This document shows positions 1 to 10,359 of a stretch of DNA of 64,000 bases, piece after piece (the stretch's first letter is position 1; each line of letters starts with the position of its first letter). A program made the position numbers and the translations under genes. Location: positions 80,557-144,556 of the forward strand of contig NZ_PNLB01000012.1 in NCBI RefSeq assembly GCF_013822795.1. Direction: 5' to 3'. The stretch comes from Phenylobacterium sp. Its GTDB lineage: Bacteria; Pseudomonadota; Alphaproteobacteria; Caulobacterales; Caulobacteraceae. The notes under the pieces are model-generated. The model was not told where the DNA came from and did not search any database. It was given only the letters and a program-made list of their open reading frames with translations.

Positions 1-416
1 GCGACGCCCAGGCCCACCGCCAGCGGCGTCATGCTGAGCAGCAATCCCAGGGAGATCAAGCTGCAGGCGACGATGAAGCCCCAGGCCTGCCGTACGCTGA
101 TCTGGCCGGAGGCGACCGGGCGCATCGCGGTGCGCGCCACCTTGGCGTCGAAGTCGCGGTCGACGATGTCGTTGAACGCGCAGCCGGCAGCGCGCATCAG
201 CGCCGCGCCGACGAAGATCTTGGCCAGCAGCAGCAGGTCGGGCAGCTTGCCGTCCATCGCTGCGGCCAGCGCCGCGCCTTGCCAACCCGGCAACATCAGC
301 AGCCAGATGCCGGCAGGACGGTCGAAGCGGCCGAGCTTCAGCCACGGCTGCAGAGCGGCGGGCGCGTGGCGGTCGACCCAGTTACGGGGCGCGGCGTCGG
401 GAAGCTGGGCGGTCAT
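1..416 (-). CDS. ubiA: 4-hydroxybenzoate polyprenyltransferase UbiA (N-terminal part, runs off left edge)
   Basis: Reading leftwards from the ATG at 416-414, the frame stays open to base 1. The product is an inner-membrane prenyltransferase that attaches the polyprenyl tail to 4-hydroxybenzoate in ubiquinone synthesis. The visible part has a short polar N-terminus, the segment LGRFDRPAGIWLLMLPG, and then the first Asp-rich prenyl-diphosphate motif NDIVDRDFD with the downstream R-PVASGQIS stretch typical of UbiA. About 138 codons are visible, roughly 45% of the usual ~300, so the second Asp-rich motif lies outside the window. The heme O synthase at 20071-21039 belongs to the same superfamily but is a different gene. 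The call is secure from the first motif. Confidence 0.9.
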   Translation of the reverse strand, partial: MTAQLPDAAPRNWVDRHAPAALQPWLKLGRFDRPAGIWLLMLPGWQGAALAAAMDGKLPDLLLLAKIFVGAALMRAAGCAFNDIVDRDFDAKVARTAMRPVASGQISVRQAWGFIVACSLISLGLLLSMTPLAVGLGV

Positions 417-802
417 GGGCAGGCTTTACTCCGCCTGTGGCGTTGCAGCCACTCCTAGCCTGCAACTTAGCGGTGCGGGTGAAATAACACCGGTCATAGT
501 GATTGACAGGGCAAATCCATGCGCGCAGGTTGCGGCTCGTCGTCGTCCGGCCCCGCAACCATCTGATAGGGAGGTGATCATCGTGAAAGCTGTAAATCAT
601 CGCCTGCAGATGCCGCTTGTCGCCGTGATCGCCTATGCAGGACGGTTCCGCGACTAGGTCGCGCCCGGCCCCGCCAGCGGGCTGATCTGCACCTCCATCG
701 TCAGCATGCCCGCGCGATCCGTCGCGCAGCCCTGGCGTTCCCCGATTCCACGGATTCCCTCTTCGCAACGCGCGGAATCCGTCCGTCTCGAAAGACGACG
801 AC
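417..802. other. divergent intergenic region between ubiA and the methyltransferase gene
   Basis: About 385 bases separate ubiA (minus strand) from the methyltransferase (plus strand). Apart from the 24-codon frame at 583-657, the region holds a short dyad (GGTG/CACC, about 471-490) and the 8-bp stem-loop GGTTGCGG/CCGCAACC ahead of the strong ribosome binding site. It must also carry the ubiA promoter. I see no RNA gene in it. Confidence 0.5.
583..657 (+). CDS. candidate 24-aa small protein with an exceptional ribosome binding site
   Basis: A GTG at 583 opens a 24-codon frame ending at TAG 655-657. It is preceded by GGAGGTGATC at 570-579, a ten-base match to the complement of the 16S rRNA 3' end, with eight bases between GGAGG and GTG. 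Few genes in the window have so long a match. The peptide begins MKAVNHRLQ, has a hydrophobic middle (MPLVAVIAYA) and ends GRFRD. A stem-loop with arms GGTTGCGG and CCGCAACC sits just upstream, and a TTGACAG at 503-509 could be a -35 element, though I see no good -10. I do not recognise the peptide. It could be a real small membrane-associated protein or a regulatory leader for the methyltransferase gene starting at 803. Confidence 0.5.
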   Translation: MKAVNHRLQMPLVAVIAYAGRFRD

Positions 803-1600
803 ATGCCTATCGCCGAACCCATTTCGGTCCCGACGAACGCCCCGCACCCCAATCGCTATGGGGCGATGTGCACCGAGGTCTACGATCTCGACAAACCGCC
901 CGGCTCGTTGCCCGACGTTCCATTCTATCTGGAGCGCCTGGCTGGAACCGACGGCCCGATCCTGGAGGCCGGGGTCGGGACGGGGCGGCTGCTCATCCCG
1001 CTGCTGGAAGCCGGGCTGGAGGTGGAAGGCTTCGACCGCTCCGCCGACATGCTCGCCTCCTGCGCTCGCCACTGCGCCGCGCATGGCCTTTCGCCCGCGC
1101 TCCGCCAGGCCAGGTTCCAGGACTTCGGCTACGACCACGACTTCGCGGCGATCCTCGTGCCAGCCGGGACCTTCACCCTGCTCGACAACTTCGCCGAGGC
1201 GCTGGCCGTGCTGAAGCGGTTCTTCGATCACCTCCGTCCCGGCGGGCGGCTGCTGATCGACCTGATGCCGCTTGGCTACCTGACCAACGAGCGGCCGGAC
1301 ATCCGCACCTGGACGACGCCATCCGGCGACGTGCTGCGGATCGAGGGCCGGGCTGTGGAGATCGATCTCGTCGGCCAGCGCCGGGTCACCCACGACCGCT
1401 ACGAGCGCTGGCGTGACGGCCGGCTGGTCGAGACCGAGCTGGAGGTGATGGCCTTCCGGCTCTGGGGCCTGAAGGAGTTCGAACTGGCGCTCGCCGCGGC
1501 GGGCTTCACGGACATCTCCGTCGGCGCCGATCACCAGTCCGGACGGCCGCCCGGCCGATCGAGTCGAATACTCAATTTCGAGGCCCGGCGACCCGTCTAG
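803..1600 (+). CDS. class I SAM-dependent methyltransferase
   Basis: This 265-aa protein has the Rossmann-type methyltransferase core. Motif I is LEAGVGTGRLLIPL (about residues 50-63), followed by the acidic loop VEGFDRSADML, the motif II/III region FAAILVPAGTFTLLDN, and PGGRLLIDLMPLG after the helix. A stretch before motif I (RYGAMCTEVYDLDKPPGS) resembles small-molecule methyltransferases of the Methyltransf_25 type. The substrate cannot be told from sequence. The ATG at 803 was chosen because the homology-like part starts soon after it, but its ribosome binding site (GAAAGACG) is weak. The gene stands alone; an imperfect hairpin at 1616-1647 (GCCGG ... CCGGC) may end its transcript before the ABC pair. 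Confidence 0.85.
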   Translation: MPIAEPISVPTNAPHPNRYGAMCTEVYDLDKPPGSLPDVPFYLERLAGTDGPILEAGVGTGRLLIPLLEAGLEVEGFDRSADMLASCARHCAAHGLSPALRQARFQDFGYDHDFAAILVPAGTFTLLDNFAEALAVLKRFFDHLRPGGRLLIDLMPLGYLTNERPDIRTWTTPSGDVLRIEGRAVEIDLVGQRRVTHDRYERWRDGRLVETELEVMAFRLWGLKEFELALAAAGFTDISVGADHQSGRPPGRSSRILNFEARRPV

Positions 1601-1615
1601 GGGCGCGGCAGAGGC

Positions 1616-1647
1616 GCCGGGGTCCGTGCTCCCCCACGGGCTCCGGC
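1616..1647 (+). terminator. imperfect hairpin after the methyltransferase gene
   Basis: GCCGG at 1616-1620 pairs with CCGGC at 1643-1647, and the inner CCGTG pairs with CACGG around a C-rich loop. No T-run follows, so termination is only a possibility. Confidence 0.3.
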
Positions 1648-1708
1648 ACCCACCCTCGAAGTCTCAATTTACCCCCGGCGCCTGCCGGGCCGATTTGTGA
1701 AATCCGTT

Positions 1709-3492
<1,784 letters not shown>

Positions 3493-3496
<4 letters not shown>

Positions 3497-5280
3497 CCGA
3501 CCACTACGAGGACTCCGAGGACCAGAAGCAGCGGACCCTGCCTAACCGCAGGGTCATCGGCTTCGTCATGCGCTACTGGCTGCGCCGACCGGGCCTGCTG
3601 AGCGGCATGGTGCTGTTCAGCCTGCTCTCCATCGCCGCGGACATGGCCATCCCGCTGGCCGCCGGAAAGCTGGTCGACGCCGTCGCCGAAGGACCGCAGG
3701 CGGCCAATGTCGCCTGGGGCGCCTGGGCGGTGTTCGTCGGGCTTTATCTGGTGCTCTCGGTGGTGCGGAACATCGCCAACAAGTTCTGGAACCCGCTGGC
3801 GGCGCTGAACATGCGCGATCTGACCAACGAGGGCTTTGCGCGCATCCAGTCCTTCTCGGCCGATTGGCACGCGGACGCCTTTGCGGGCGCCACCGTGCGC
3901 CGGTTGTCGCGGGCCATGTGGGGGTATGATCAGGTCTCCGACGCCATCGTCATGTGGATCGGTCCGGCCCTGCTGGTGCTCATCGGCCTGTCGGGCATGA
4001 TGATCGTTCGCTGGCCGATGGTGGGGTTCTTTTCGCTGACGGTCGTCGCGCTCTACATCGCGTCCAACGTGATCCTGACCGCCAAGTACGCCCGGCCGCT
4101 GAACCAGCGGTCGGTGGCCCTGGATTCGCGGATCGGCGGCGCGCTGGCCGACTCCGTCACCGGCAACGCCACCGTCCGCAGCTTCGGCGCCGAGGCCCGC
4201 GAGAGCGCCCGCATCGGCGAGATCACCGAGACCTGGCGCGGGGCCGTGGTTCGTACCTGGAACCGCTTCACCGACCTCTGGCTGATCCAGAACATCCTGC
4301 TGGCGGTGCTGCAGGGCGGGCTTACCGGCCTGCTGCTGCTGCTCTGGACGCAGGGCAAGGCGACCCCCGGGGACGTGGCCTTCGGCATCACGGCCTTCCT
4401 GGTGATGAGCGGCTACCTGCGCAACATCGGCGAGAACGTCCGCATGTTGCAGAAGGGGCTGGACGACGTCGAGGACGTGGCCCGCTTCTCAGAGATCGAG
4501 CCCCAGGTCGCCGACCGTCCGGGCGCCGAGCCGCTGGCCGGACACCTAGGCGAGGTGGTCTTCGAGAACGCCACCTTCCGCTACAAGTCCGTGAACGAGC
4601 CGCTGTTCAGGAACTTCTCTCTGACCATTCGTCCGGGCGAGCGCGTCGCTCTCGTCGGGCCGACGGGCTCAGGCAAGTCCAGCTTCGTCAAGCTCGTCCA
4701 GCGGCTCTACGACCTGGATAAGGGCAAGATCCTGATCGACGGCCAGGACATCGCCGAGGTGCAGCAGGGCTCGCTTCGCCGCGCCATCGCGGTGGTGCCC
4801 CAGGATCCGGCGCTGTTCCATCGGACCATCGCTGAGAACATCGCCTATGCGCGCCCCGACGCCACGGCCGAGGAGGTCGCGCTCGCCGCCCGCCGCGCCC
4901 GTGCGCATGAGTTCATCATGAAGCTGCCGCTGGGCTACCAGACCTTGGTGGGCGAGCGCGGAGTGAAGCTCTCGGGCGGCGAGCGTCAGCGGGTGGCCAT
5001 CGCCCGGGCGTTCCTGGCCGATGCGCCGATCCTGGTCTTCGACGAGGCCACCTCGTCGCTGGACGTCGAGACCGAGCGCGATGTTCAGGCGGCGATGGAG
5101 GAGCTGATGGCCGGACGCACCACGATCGTCATCGCCCACCGCCTCTCCACCGTGCGCAACGCCGACCGGATCCTGGTCTTCGAGCAGGGCCACATCGTCG
5201 AGGAGGGCCGTCACGCCGAGCTGGTGAAAAAGGGCGGCGCCTATGCCCGCCTGCACGCCGTCGCCGAGGGGACGGTCTGA
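3493..5280 (+). CDS. ABC transporter half-exporter (second of a pair)
   Basis: This 595-aa paralogue of the upstream gene has the same layout: six predicted membrane helices, then an ATPase domain with GPTGSGKSS (Walker A), LSGGERQ (signature) and [10 protein letters not shown] (Walker B with Glu). Both partners keep consensus ATPase sites, unlike the many heterodimeric exporters with one degenerate site. The GTG start overlaps the previous stop in GTGA, which implies translational coupling. Near-identical stretches ([46 protein letters not shown]) point to an old tandem duplication. Two hairpins directly follow the stop. Type I exporter is secure; the cargo is not inferable. Confidence 0.92.
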
Positions 5281-5285
5281 CGCTG

Positions 5286-5341
5286 ACACGGGCATGGCCG
5301 CCCGTGTTAGATGACCCCCAGGGCCGCGTTGGCCCTGGGGG
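5286..5341 (+). terminator. two tandem perfect hairpins between the ABC pair and the FkbM-like gene
   Basis: The first hairpin is ACACGGGC (5286-5293) with GCCCGTGT (5300-5307). The second is CCCCCAGGGCC (5315-5325), loop GCGTT, and GGCCCTGGGGG (5331-5341). No U-run follows. The 3' arm of the second hairpin contains the G-rich stretch that would serve as ribosome binding site for the ATG at 5348, so it could limit translation of that gene as well as slow transcription. Confidence 0.5.
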
Positions 5342-5347
5342 AATCGG

Positions 5348-6151
5348 ATGACCTACGTCGAACAGGTGGTGCAGTGGTTGCGTGACCGCCTGGCGCGCGA
5401 GCCGTCGCTGGCCGATCCGCGTGAGCTGAACGTGGCGCTGCGGGTGCTGGCGGTCTGGCGCTCGCGGGCGATCGCCAGCGGTTACATCCGCCAGTACGGC
5501 GCCAAGATCATGCAGGGGCCCTTTGCGGGCATGGACTATGTGACCACCGCCACCGAGGGGGCGCTGACCCCGCGGCTGATCGGCACCTACGAATCCGAAC
5601 TGCATCCCTATCTGCGCGACTTCGCGGCCAAGGATCTGGACTGCGTCATCGATGTCGGCTGCGCTGAGGGCTACTACGCCGTCGGCCTGGCCCGCCTGAT
5701 GCCGGCGGTCACGGTCCACGCCTTCGACATCCAGGAACATGCGCGGCTGGCCTGCGCCGAACTTGCGGCCAAGAACAATGTCACTGACCGCGTGATCATC
5801 GGCGAGCGGTTCGAGCCCGACGGGTTCGAGGCCTTCAAGGATCGCCGCTGCCTGGTGCTGGTCGACATCGAAGGGGCCGAGGACGACCTGCTGCGGCCGG
5901 ACCTGTCGCCCGCCCTGGCCGGCATGGACCTGATCGTCGAGACGCACGACGTCTATCGTCCGGGCGTGCTGGAGCGGCTGGTCGAGCGGTTCACGCCGAC
6001 CCACGACATCGTCCGCCTCGATCCCCAGCCTAAGACCCTGCCGCTGCCGGACTTCCTGAAGGGCGCGAGTCATCTGGACCAGCTGCTGGCGGTCTGGGAA
6101 TTCCGGCTGCAGGCGACGCCTTGGCTGGTGATGACGCCGAAGGCTAGCTGA
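5348..6151 (+). CDS. FkbM-like SAM-dependent methyltransferase
   Basis: A 267-aa protein. A helical N-terminal third is followed by a methyltransferase core. Motif I is CVIDVGCAEGYYAVGLA (around residue 100), then VTVHAFDIQEHARLACAELAAKNNV (acidic residue of motif II), and CLVLVDIEGAEDDLLRPD, whose DIEGAE is characteristic of FkbM-type enzymes. It is likely to methylate a sugar or other small molecule. Its ribosome binding site lies in the 3' arm of a strong hairpin. The 3' end overlaps the convergent ycaQ-like gene by eight bases. Confidence 0.8.
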   Translation: MTYVEQVVQWLRDRLAREPSLADPRELNVALRVLAVWRSRAIASGYIRQYGAKIMQGPFAGMDYVTTATEGALTPRLIGTYESELHPYLRDFAAKDLDCVIDVGCAEGYYAVGLARLMPAVTVHAFDIQEHARLACAELAAKNNVTDRVIIGERFEPDGFEAFKDRRCLVLVDIEGAEDDLLRPDLSPALAGMDLIVETHDVYRPGVLERLVERFTPTHDIVRLDPQPKTLPLPDFLKGASHLDQLLAVWEFRLQATPWLVMTPKAS

Positions 6152-7346
6152 GCGCGGCCGCCAGCGCTTCGGCCAGATCGCCCCTCGGCGCGACCTCGAC
6201 GCGGTCCAGGCCCAGCCAGCCGGCCATCAGTTTCAGCTCGGCGGCCAGCAATCCCGGCGTCGCGGCGTTTGCGCTGGGTTCGGCGTGGGCGGCCTGCACC
6301 ATCAGCACGCCTTTCTTGCGCTCGGCCTTCAGGTCGACACGGGCGGTGATCGCCTCGCCCTGCAGGAACGGCAGCACGTAGTAGCCGTGCACGCGCTTGT
6401 GCGCCGGGGTGTAGATCTCCAGCCGCACCTTGGTCCCGAACAGTCGCTCGGTCCGCTCGCGGAACCAGATCAGGTTGTCGAACGGCGAGAGCAGGGCGTT
6501 GGCGGTGATCTTCCGCGGCCGACGCGCGTCGGCGTGCAGATAGGCGCCGTTGTCCCAGCCCTTGACCTTCACCGGGACCAGATCGCCGGCCTCGACCAGC
6601 TCCGCGATCCGCGCCTTGGTCTCGGCCACCCCCATCCGGAAGTAGTCGCGCAGGTCGCGTTCGGTGGCCACGCCCTGGGCCTGGGCGGCGATCCGCAGCA
6701 GCTCGCGCTGCGCCTCCTCGCGTGGCGGCGGCTCGGCCAGGATATCCCGGGCAAGCACCTTCTCGGGCAGGCCATAGACCCGCTCGAAGGTCCCACGCCG
6801 CGTGGCGGTGGTGAGGTCACCGACCCAGAACAGGCATTCCAGCGCCCGCTTGCCCTCGCTCCAGCCCCACCAGCTGCCCGCGCCCTTGGCGCCGAGGCTG
6901 AGTTCGGACGCCGGCATCGGCCCGCGGGTTTCGATCTCGGCCAGGCACTTGTCGATGAAGTCGCCGTGGCTGCGCAGGAACCGGGCGACGCCCTTCCAGA
7001 CGCCGACTCCGGCGCGGGCGTCGTCCATCCGCCAGCGCAGCAGCCGGTGCGTGGCCGCCGGCAACAGCGAAGCCTCATGCGCCCAGTACTCGACCAGGGC
7101 CGGGCGCTTGCCCCAGGCGATCTCCTCCAGCAGCGGCCGCGGATAGGCCCCCAGGCGCGAGAACATCGGCAAGTAGTGGGTGCGCGAGACGACGTTGACC
7201 GAGTCGATCTGCACGACGCCCAGCCGCTCGATCACCTTCAGCAGGTGGCGTTTGCCGGGCGCGGCCGGCCGGCGCTCGGCGAAGCCCTGTGCAGCCAGCG
7301 CTATGCGTCTGGCCTCGCGGGCCGAGATCTCCTCCACCCCCGTCAC
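6144..7346 (-). CDS. ycaQ: YcaQ/AlkX-type interstrand-crosslink DNA glycosylase (winged-helix protein)
   Basis: This 400-aa protein matches the HTH_42 (YcaQ/AlkZ) family, whose members unhook DNA interstrand crosslinks or remove bulky alkylated bases. The N-terminal segment contains the catalytic QxD motif as Gln46-Ile-Asp48 in LGVVQIDSVNVVSRTHY, which places it with YcaQ/AlkX rather than the QxQ AlkZ branch. Further family blocks are YWAHEASLLP and the C-terminal LLSPFDNLIWFRERTERLF and VHGYYVLPFL. It starts at GTG 7346, with another GTG three codons later. The gene follows ppk2 on the same strand with a six-base gap, so the two probably share a transcript. Confidence 0.85.
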   Translation of the reverse strand: MTGVEEISAREARRIALAAQGFAERRPAAPGKRHLLKVIERLGVVQIDSVNVVSRTHYLPMFSRLGAYPRPLLEEIAWGKRPALVEYWAHEASLLPAATHRLLRWRMDDARAGVGVWKGVARFLRSHGDFIDKCLAEIETRGPMPASELSLGAKGAGSWWGWSEGKRALECLFWVGDLTTATRRGTFERVYGLPEKVLARDILAEPPPREEAQRELLRIAAQAQGVATERDLRDYFRMGVAETKARIAELVEAGDLVPVKVKGWDNGAYLHADARRPRKITANALLSPFDNLIWFRERTERLFGTKVRLEIYTPAHKRVHGYYVLPFLQGEAITARVDLKAERKKGVLMVQAAHAEPSANAATPGLLAAELKLMAGWLGLDRVEVAPRGDLAEALAAALS

Positions 7347-7352
7347 GCGCGG

Positions 7353-8126
7353 CTACTTGTTCAGCCGGCCCTCGGCGATGGCGCCGATCTCAAATTCGAA
7401 CAGGACCTTCGAGTCGGGCTTTTCGACTGCCTTGGCGAGTTCCTTCGGGGCGATGGTCCGCACCACATGGCGCATCACATTGAGCCGGGCGGTCTTCTTG
7501 TCGTCGGTGACGACGCAAACCCACGGGGTCTCAGATTGATGGGTGCGGGTAAGCATGGCGTCGCGAGCCTGGCTGTACTCTTCCCACTTCTCCTGGGCCA
7601 CGTCGTCCAGCGGGCTCACCTTGAGAGCCTTCAGAGGGTCTTCCCGACGCTCCTTCAGCCGTTCGGCCTGTTCTTCACGGCTGATGTCGAGCCAGATCTT
7701 GATCAGCCGAGTTCCGCTTTGGACCAGCATTTCCTCGAAGTGCGGCACGTCGCGGAGGAAGATCTCCTGTTCCTCGTGGGTCGCGAAATCCATTACGCGC
7801 TCGACGCCGGCTCGATTGTACCAGGAGCGGTTGAAGATCACGATCTGGCCGGCCGCCGGCAGGTGCGCCACGTATCGTTGGAAATACCACTGCGTGCGCT
7901 CGACGTCGGAGGGCTTGGGTAGCGCCATCACCCGCGTCGCGCGAATCGACAGGTATTCCGTCATCCGTTTTATCGTCCCATCCTTTCCGGCCGCGTCGCG
8001 GCCCTCCAGAATGATCAACACCTTGTCGCCGCCGGTCATGGCCGCTTGCTGGTACTTCACCAGAGCGAGTTGCAGCTCAATGAGCTCGGCGTCGTACGCG
8101 TCGTCGTCAATGTCTGACTTTGCCAT
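7353..8126 (-). CDS. ppk2: polyphosphate kinase 2 family protein
   Basis: At 257 aa this is the single-domain length of PPK2, which transfers phosphate between polyphosphate and nucleotides. The Walker A is GRDAAGKDGTIK (about residues 42-53), the lid and Walker B region is IVIFNRSWYNRAGVERVM, and KIWLDISREEQAERLKER is also typical. The start ATG is at 8126-8124. It sits six bases before ycaQ and is divergent from rsmE, with 47 bases between the two starts. Which nucleotide (GDP, ADP or AMP) it prefers cannot be read with confidence by eye. Confidence 0.9.
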   Translation of the reverse strand: MAKSDIDDDAYDAELIELQLALVKYQQAAMTGGDKVLIILEGRDAAGKDGTIKRMTEYLSIRATRVMALPKPSDVERTQWYFQRYVAHLPAAGQIVIFNRSWYNRAGVERVMDFATHEEQEIFLRDVPHFEEMLVQSGTRLIKIWLDISREEQAERLKERREDPLKALKVSPLDDVAQEKWEEYSQARDAMLTRTHQSETPWVCVVTDDKKTARLNVMRHVVRTIAPKELAKAVEKPDSKVLFEFEIGAIAEGRLNK

Positions 8127-8173
8127 CCCGAGAGCCTAGTCCTGATCACGCCGCCAGGGCTAGAACCTCGTGC

Positions 8174-8908
8174 ATGATCCGTCTTCACGTCGCCCCCGAC
8201 ATCGCCCAGGACGTCGCCCTCGGGCTCGACCACGGCCAGAGCCACTACCTGACCTCGGTGATGCGCCGGGCGGTCGGCGACGAGGTGCTGGTCTTCAATG
8301 GCCGCGACGGCGAATGGCGCGCGGCGATCGAGGTGGCCGGCAAGCGCGGCGTCATCCTGCGGCCGACCGCCCAGGAGCGCGTCCAGGCGTTCGGGCCGGA
8401 CCTCGACCTGGTCATCGCCCTGGTCAAGCGCTCGCGCGTCGAGACCATCGTCGAGAAGGCCTCCGAGCTGGGCGCGCGCCGCGTGCGGCTGGTGATCACC
8501 GAGCGCACCAACGCTGAGCGCACCCGCGTTGACCGGCTGAGCGCCATCGCCGCCGAGGCCGCAGAGCAGACCGGCCGTCTCGACGTGCCGGAGATCTTCG
8601 AACCTGTGAAGCTCGCCAAGCTGATCGAGGGCTGGGACGCCTCGCGCCGGCTGCTGTTCTGCGACGAGGCCGGCGACGCCAAGCCGGTGCTGGCGGCCGT
8701 CAACGGGGCTCCGCCGGCGCCCTGGGCGATCCTGATCGGACCGGAAGGCGGCTTCTCACCGGCTGAGCGCGACGCCTTGCGGAACCTTCCCTATGCGACG
8801 CCCGCTACCTTAGGACCGCGGATTCTGCGGGCCGACACCGCCGCCATCAGCGCCCTTACCCTCTGGCAGGCTGCTCAAGGCGATTGGCGTAGCCTTGAGG
8901 ATTCCTGA
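8174..8908 (+). CDS. rsmE: 16S rRNA (uracil-1498-N3)-methyltransferase RsmE
   Basis: A 244-aa SPOUT-fold enzyme that methylates U1498 of 16S rRNA. An N-terminal PUA-like domain (HYLTSVMRRAVGDEVLVFNG) precedes the trefoil-knot domain with KRSRVETIVEKASELG, LIGPEGGFSPAE and the C-terminal LGPRILRADTAA, which form the SAM pocket. The ATG at 8174 fits the family's usual MxRxF/HV start; a longer upstream extension has no family resemblance. It probably precedes gshA in the same transcription direction, with 90 bases between them. Confidence 0.93.
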   Translation: MIRLHVAPDIAQDVALGLDHGQSHYLTSVMRRAVGDEVLVFNGRDGEWRAAIEVAGKRGVILRPTAQERVQAFGPDLDLVIALVKRSRVETIVEKASELGARRVRLVITERTNAERTRVDRLSAIAAEAAEQTGRLDVPEIFEPVKLAKLIEGWDASRRLLFCDEAGDAKPVLAAVNGAPPAPWAILIGPEGGFSPAERDALRNLPYATPATLGPRILRADTAAISALTLWQAAQGDWRSLEDS

Positions 8909-8998
8909 GGCGCCTTGAGGTTTCCTGAATTGCGCCCACCTGTCTGAGCGGCGTAAAGATCGCGCCGCTTTTGGCTGGATTGGGCTGGGGAGAACGAG

Positions 8999-10357
8999 AT
9001 GGCCGACGTCGTGACCGACGAGCGACCCCTCACGCTAGAGGACCTGGTCCGCTGGTTTGAAGCGGGCGAGAAGCCTGCCAGCGCTTGGCGCGTGGGCGCT
9101 GAGCACGAGAAGTTCGTGTTCCGACTGGGGACCACCGAGCCGATTCCGTACGAAGGTCCGGCCGGCATCCAGGCGCTGCTGAACGGGCTGACGCGATTCG
9201 GCTGGAAGGGCGTCTACGAGGGCGACAACATCATCGCCCTGGAACGCGGCATGGCGAATGTCAGCCTCGAGCCTGGCGGCCAGTTTGAACTTTCCGGCGC
9301 GCCGCTGGAGACCATGCACGAGATCTGCGAGGAAACCGGCCAGCACCTGACCGAGGTGAAGGCTGTCGCCGACGAGCTCGGTCTTGGCTTCCTCGGCCTC
9401 GGCTTCACGCCGATCTGGCGTCGCGACGAGATCCCGGTGATGCCCAAGGGCCGCTACAAGATCATGCGCGAGTACATGCCCAAGGTCGGCAAGCTCGGCC
9501 TCGACATGATGTTCCGGACCTGCACGGTCCAGGCCAACCTCGATTTCGGCTCCGAAGCCGACATGGTGGCCAAGTTCCGCACCAGCCTCGCGCTGCAGCC
9601 GATCGCCACCGCGCTGTTCGCCAATTCGCCGTTCATCGAGGGCAAGCCGTCCGGCTTCCTGTCGGCCCGCGCCAACGTCTGGACCGACACCGATCCGGAC
9701 CGCACCGGCATGCTGGACTTCGTGTTCGCCGACGGCTTCGGCTACGAGACCTACGCCAACTACGCCCTCGACGTGCCGATGTACTTCGCCAAGCGCGACG
9801 GCAAGTACGTTGATCTGGCCGGTAAGTCGTTCCGCAAGTTCATGGCCGGCGAGCTGGCCGAGCTGCCCGGCGACCGCCCCAGCCTCAAGGACTGGGCCGA
9901 CCACACCACCACCGCCTTCCCCGAAGTGCGCCTCAAGCAGTACCTGGAGATGCGCGGCGCCGATTCCGGGCCCTGGAGCCGTCTGTGCGCCCTGCCGGCG
10001 CTGTGGGCGGGGATCTTCTACGATCAGGCTGCGTTGGCCGCCGCCTGGGACCTCTGCAAGGACTGGAAGGTCGACGACCATGAGCGCTTGCGCGCCGACG
10101 TCGCGCGCCTGGGCCTCAAGGCGCAGGTCAACGGCCGCAGCGTCCAGGACGTGGCCAAGGACATGGTCGCCATCGCCAAGCAGGGCCTGAAGAACCGCAA
10201 TCGGCTCAGCGCCGGCATGGTCGACGAGAGCGGCTACCTGGCCGAACTCGAAGAGATCGCCGACAGCGGGATCACCCCGGCCGAGCGCCTGCTCGAGCTC
10301 TACAACGGTCCGTGGAAGGGCGACGTGCGCCGGGTGTTCGAAGACTTCGCCTACTGA
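8999..10357 (+). CDS. gshA: glutamate-cysteine ligase, plant/alphaproteobacterial type
   Basis: A 452-aa enzyme of the third GCL class (plant-like), making gamma-glutamylcysteine, the first step to glutathione. Diagnostic stretches are WRVGAEHEKFVF, VSLEPGGQFELSGAPL, the KGRYKIMREYMPKVG region, MMFRTCTVQANLDF, and RANVWTDTDPDRTGML. GGGGAG lies seven to twelve bases ahead of ATG 8999. The next gene begins two bases after the stop and encodes a GFA-family protein, whose founding member uses glutathione; that makes a small glutathione-related unit plausible. Confidence 0.95.
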   Translation: MADVVTDERPLTLEDLVRWFEAGEKPASAWRVGAEHEKFVFRLGTTEPIPYEGPAGIQALLNGLTRFGWKGVYEGDNIIALERGMANVSLEPGGQFELSGAPLETMHEICEETGQHLTEVKAVADELGLGFLGLGFTPIWRRDEIPVMPKGRYKIMREYMPKVGKLGLDMMFRTCTVQANLDFGSEADMVAKFRTSLALQPIATALFANSPFIEGKPSGFLSARANVWTDTDPDRTGMLDFVFADGFGYETYANYALDVPMYFAKRDGKYVDLAGKSFRKFMAGELAELPGDRPSLKDWADHTTTAFPEVRLKQYLEMRGADSGPWSRLCALPALWAGIFYDQAALAAAWDLCKDWKVDDHERLRADVARLGLKAQVNGRSVQDVAKDMVAIAKQGLKNRNRLSAGMVDESGYLAELEEIADSGITPAERLLELYNGPWKGDVRRVFEDFAY

Positions 10358-10359
10358 CC

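Noticed and set aside
6285..7922. 545-codon plus-strand frame over ycaQ and ppk2
   Set aside because: Spans two well-supported minus-strand genes and their junction, so it is a shadow.
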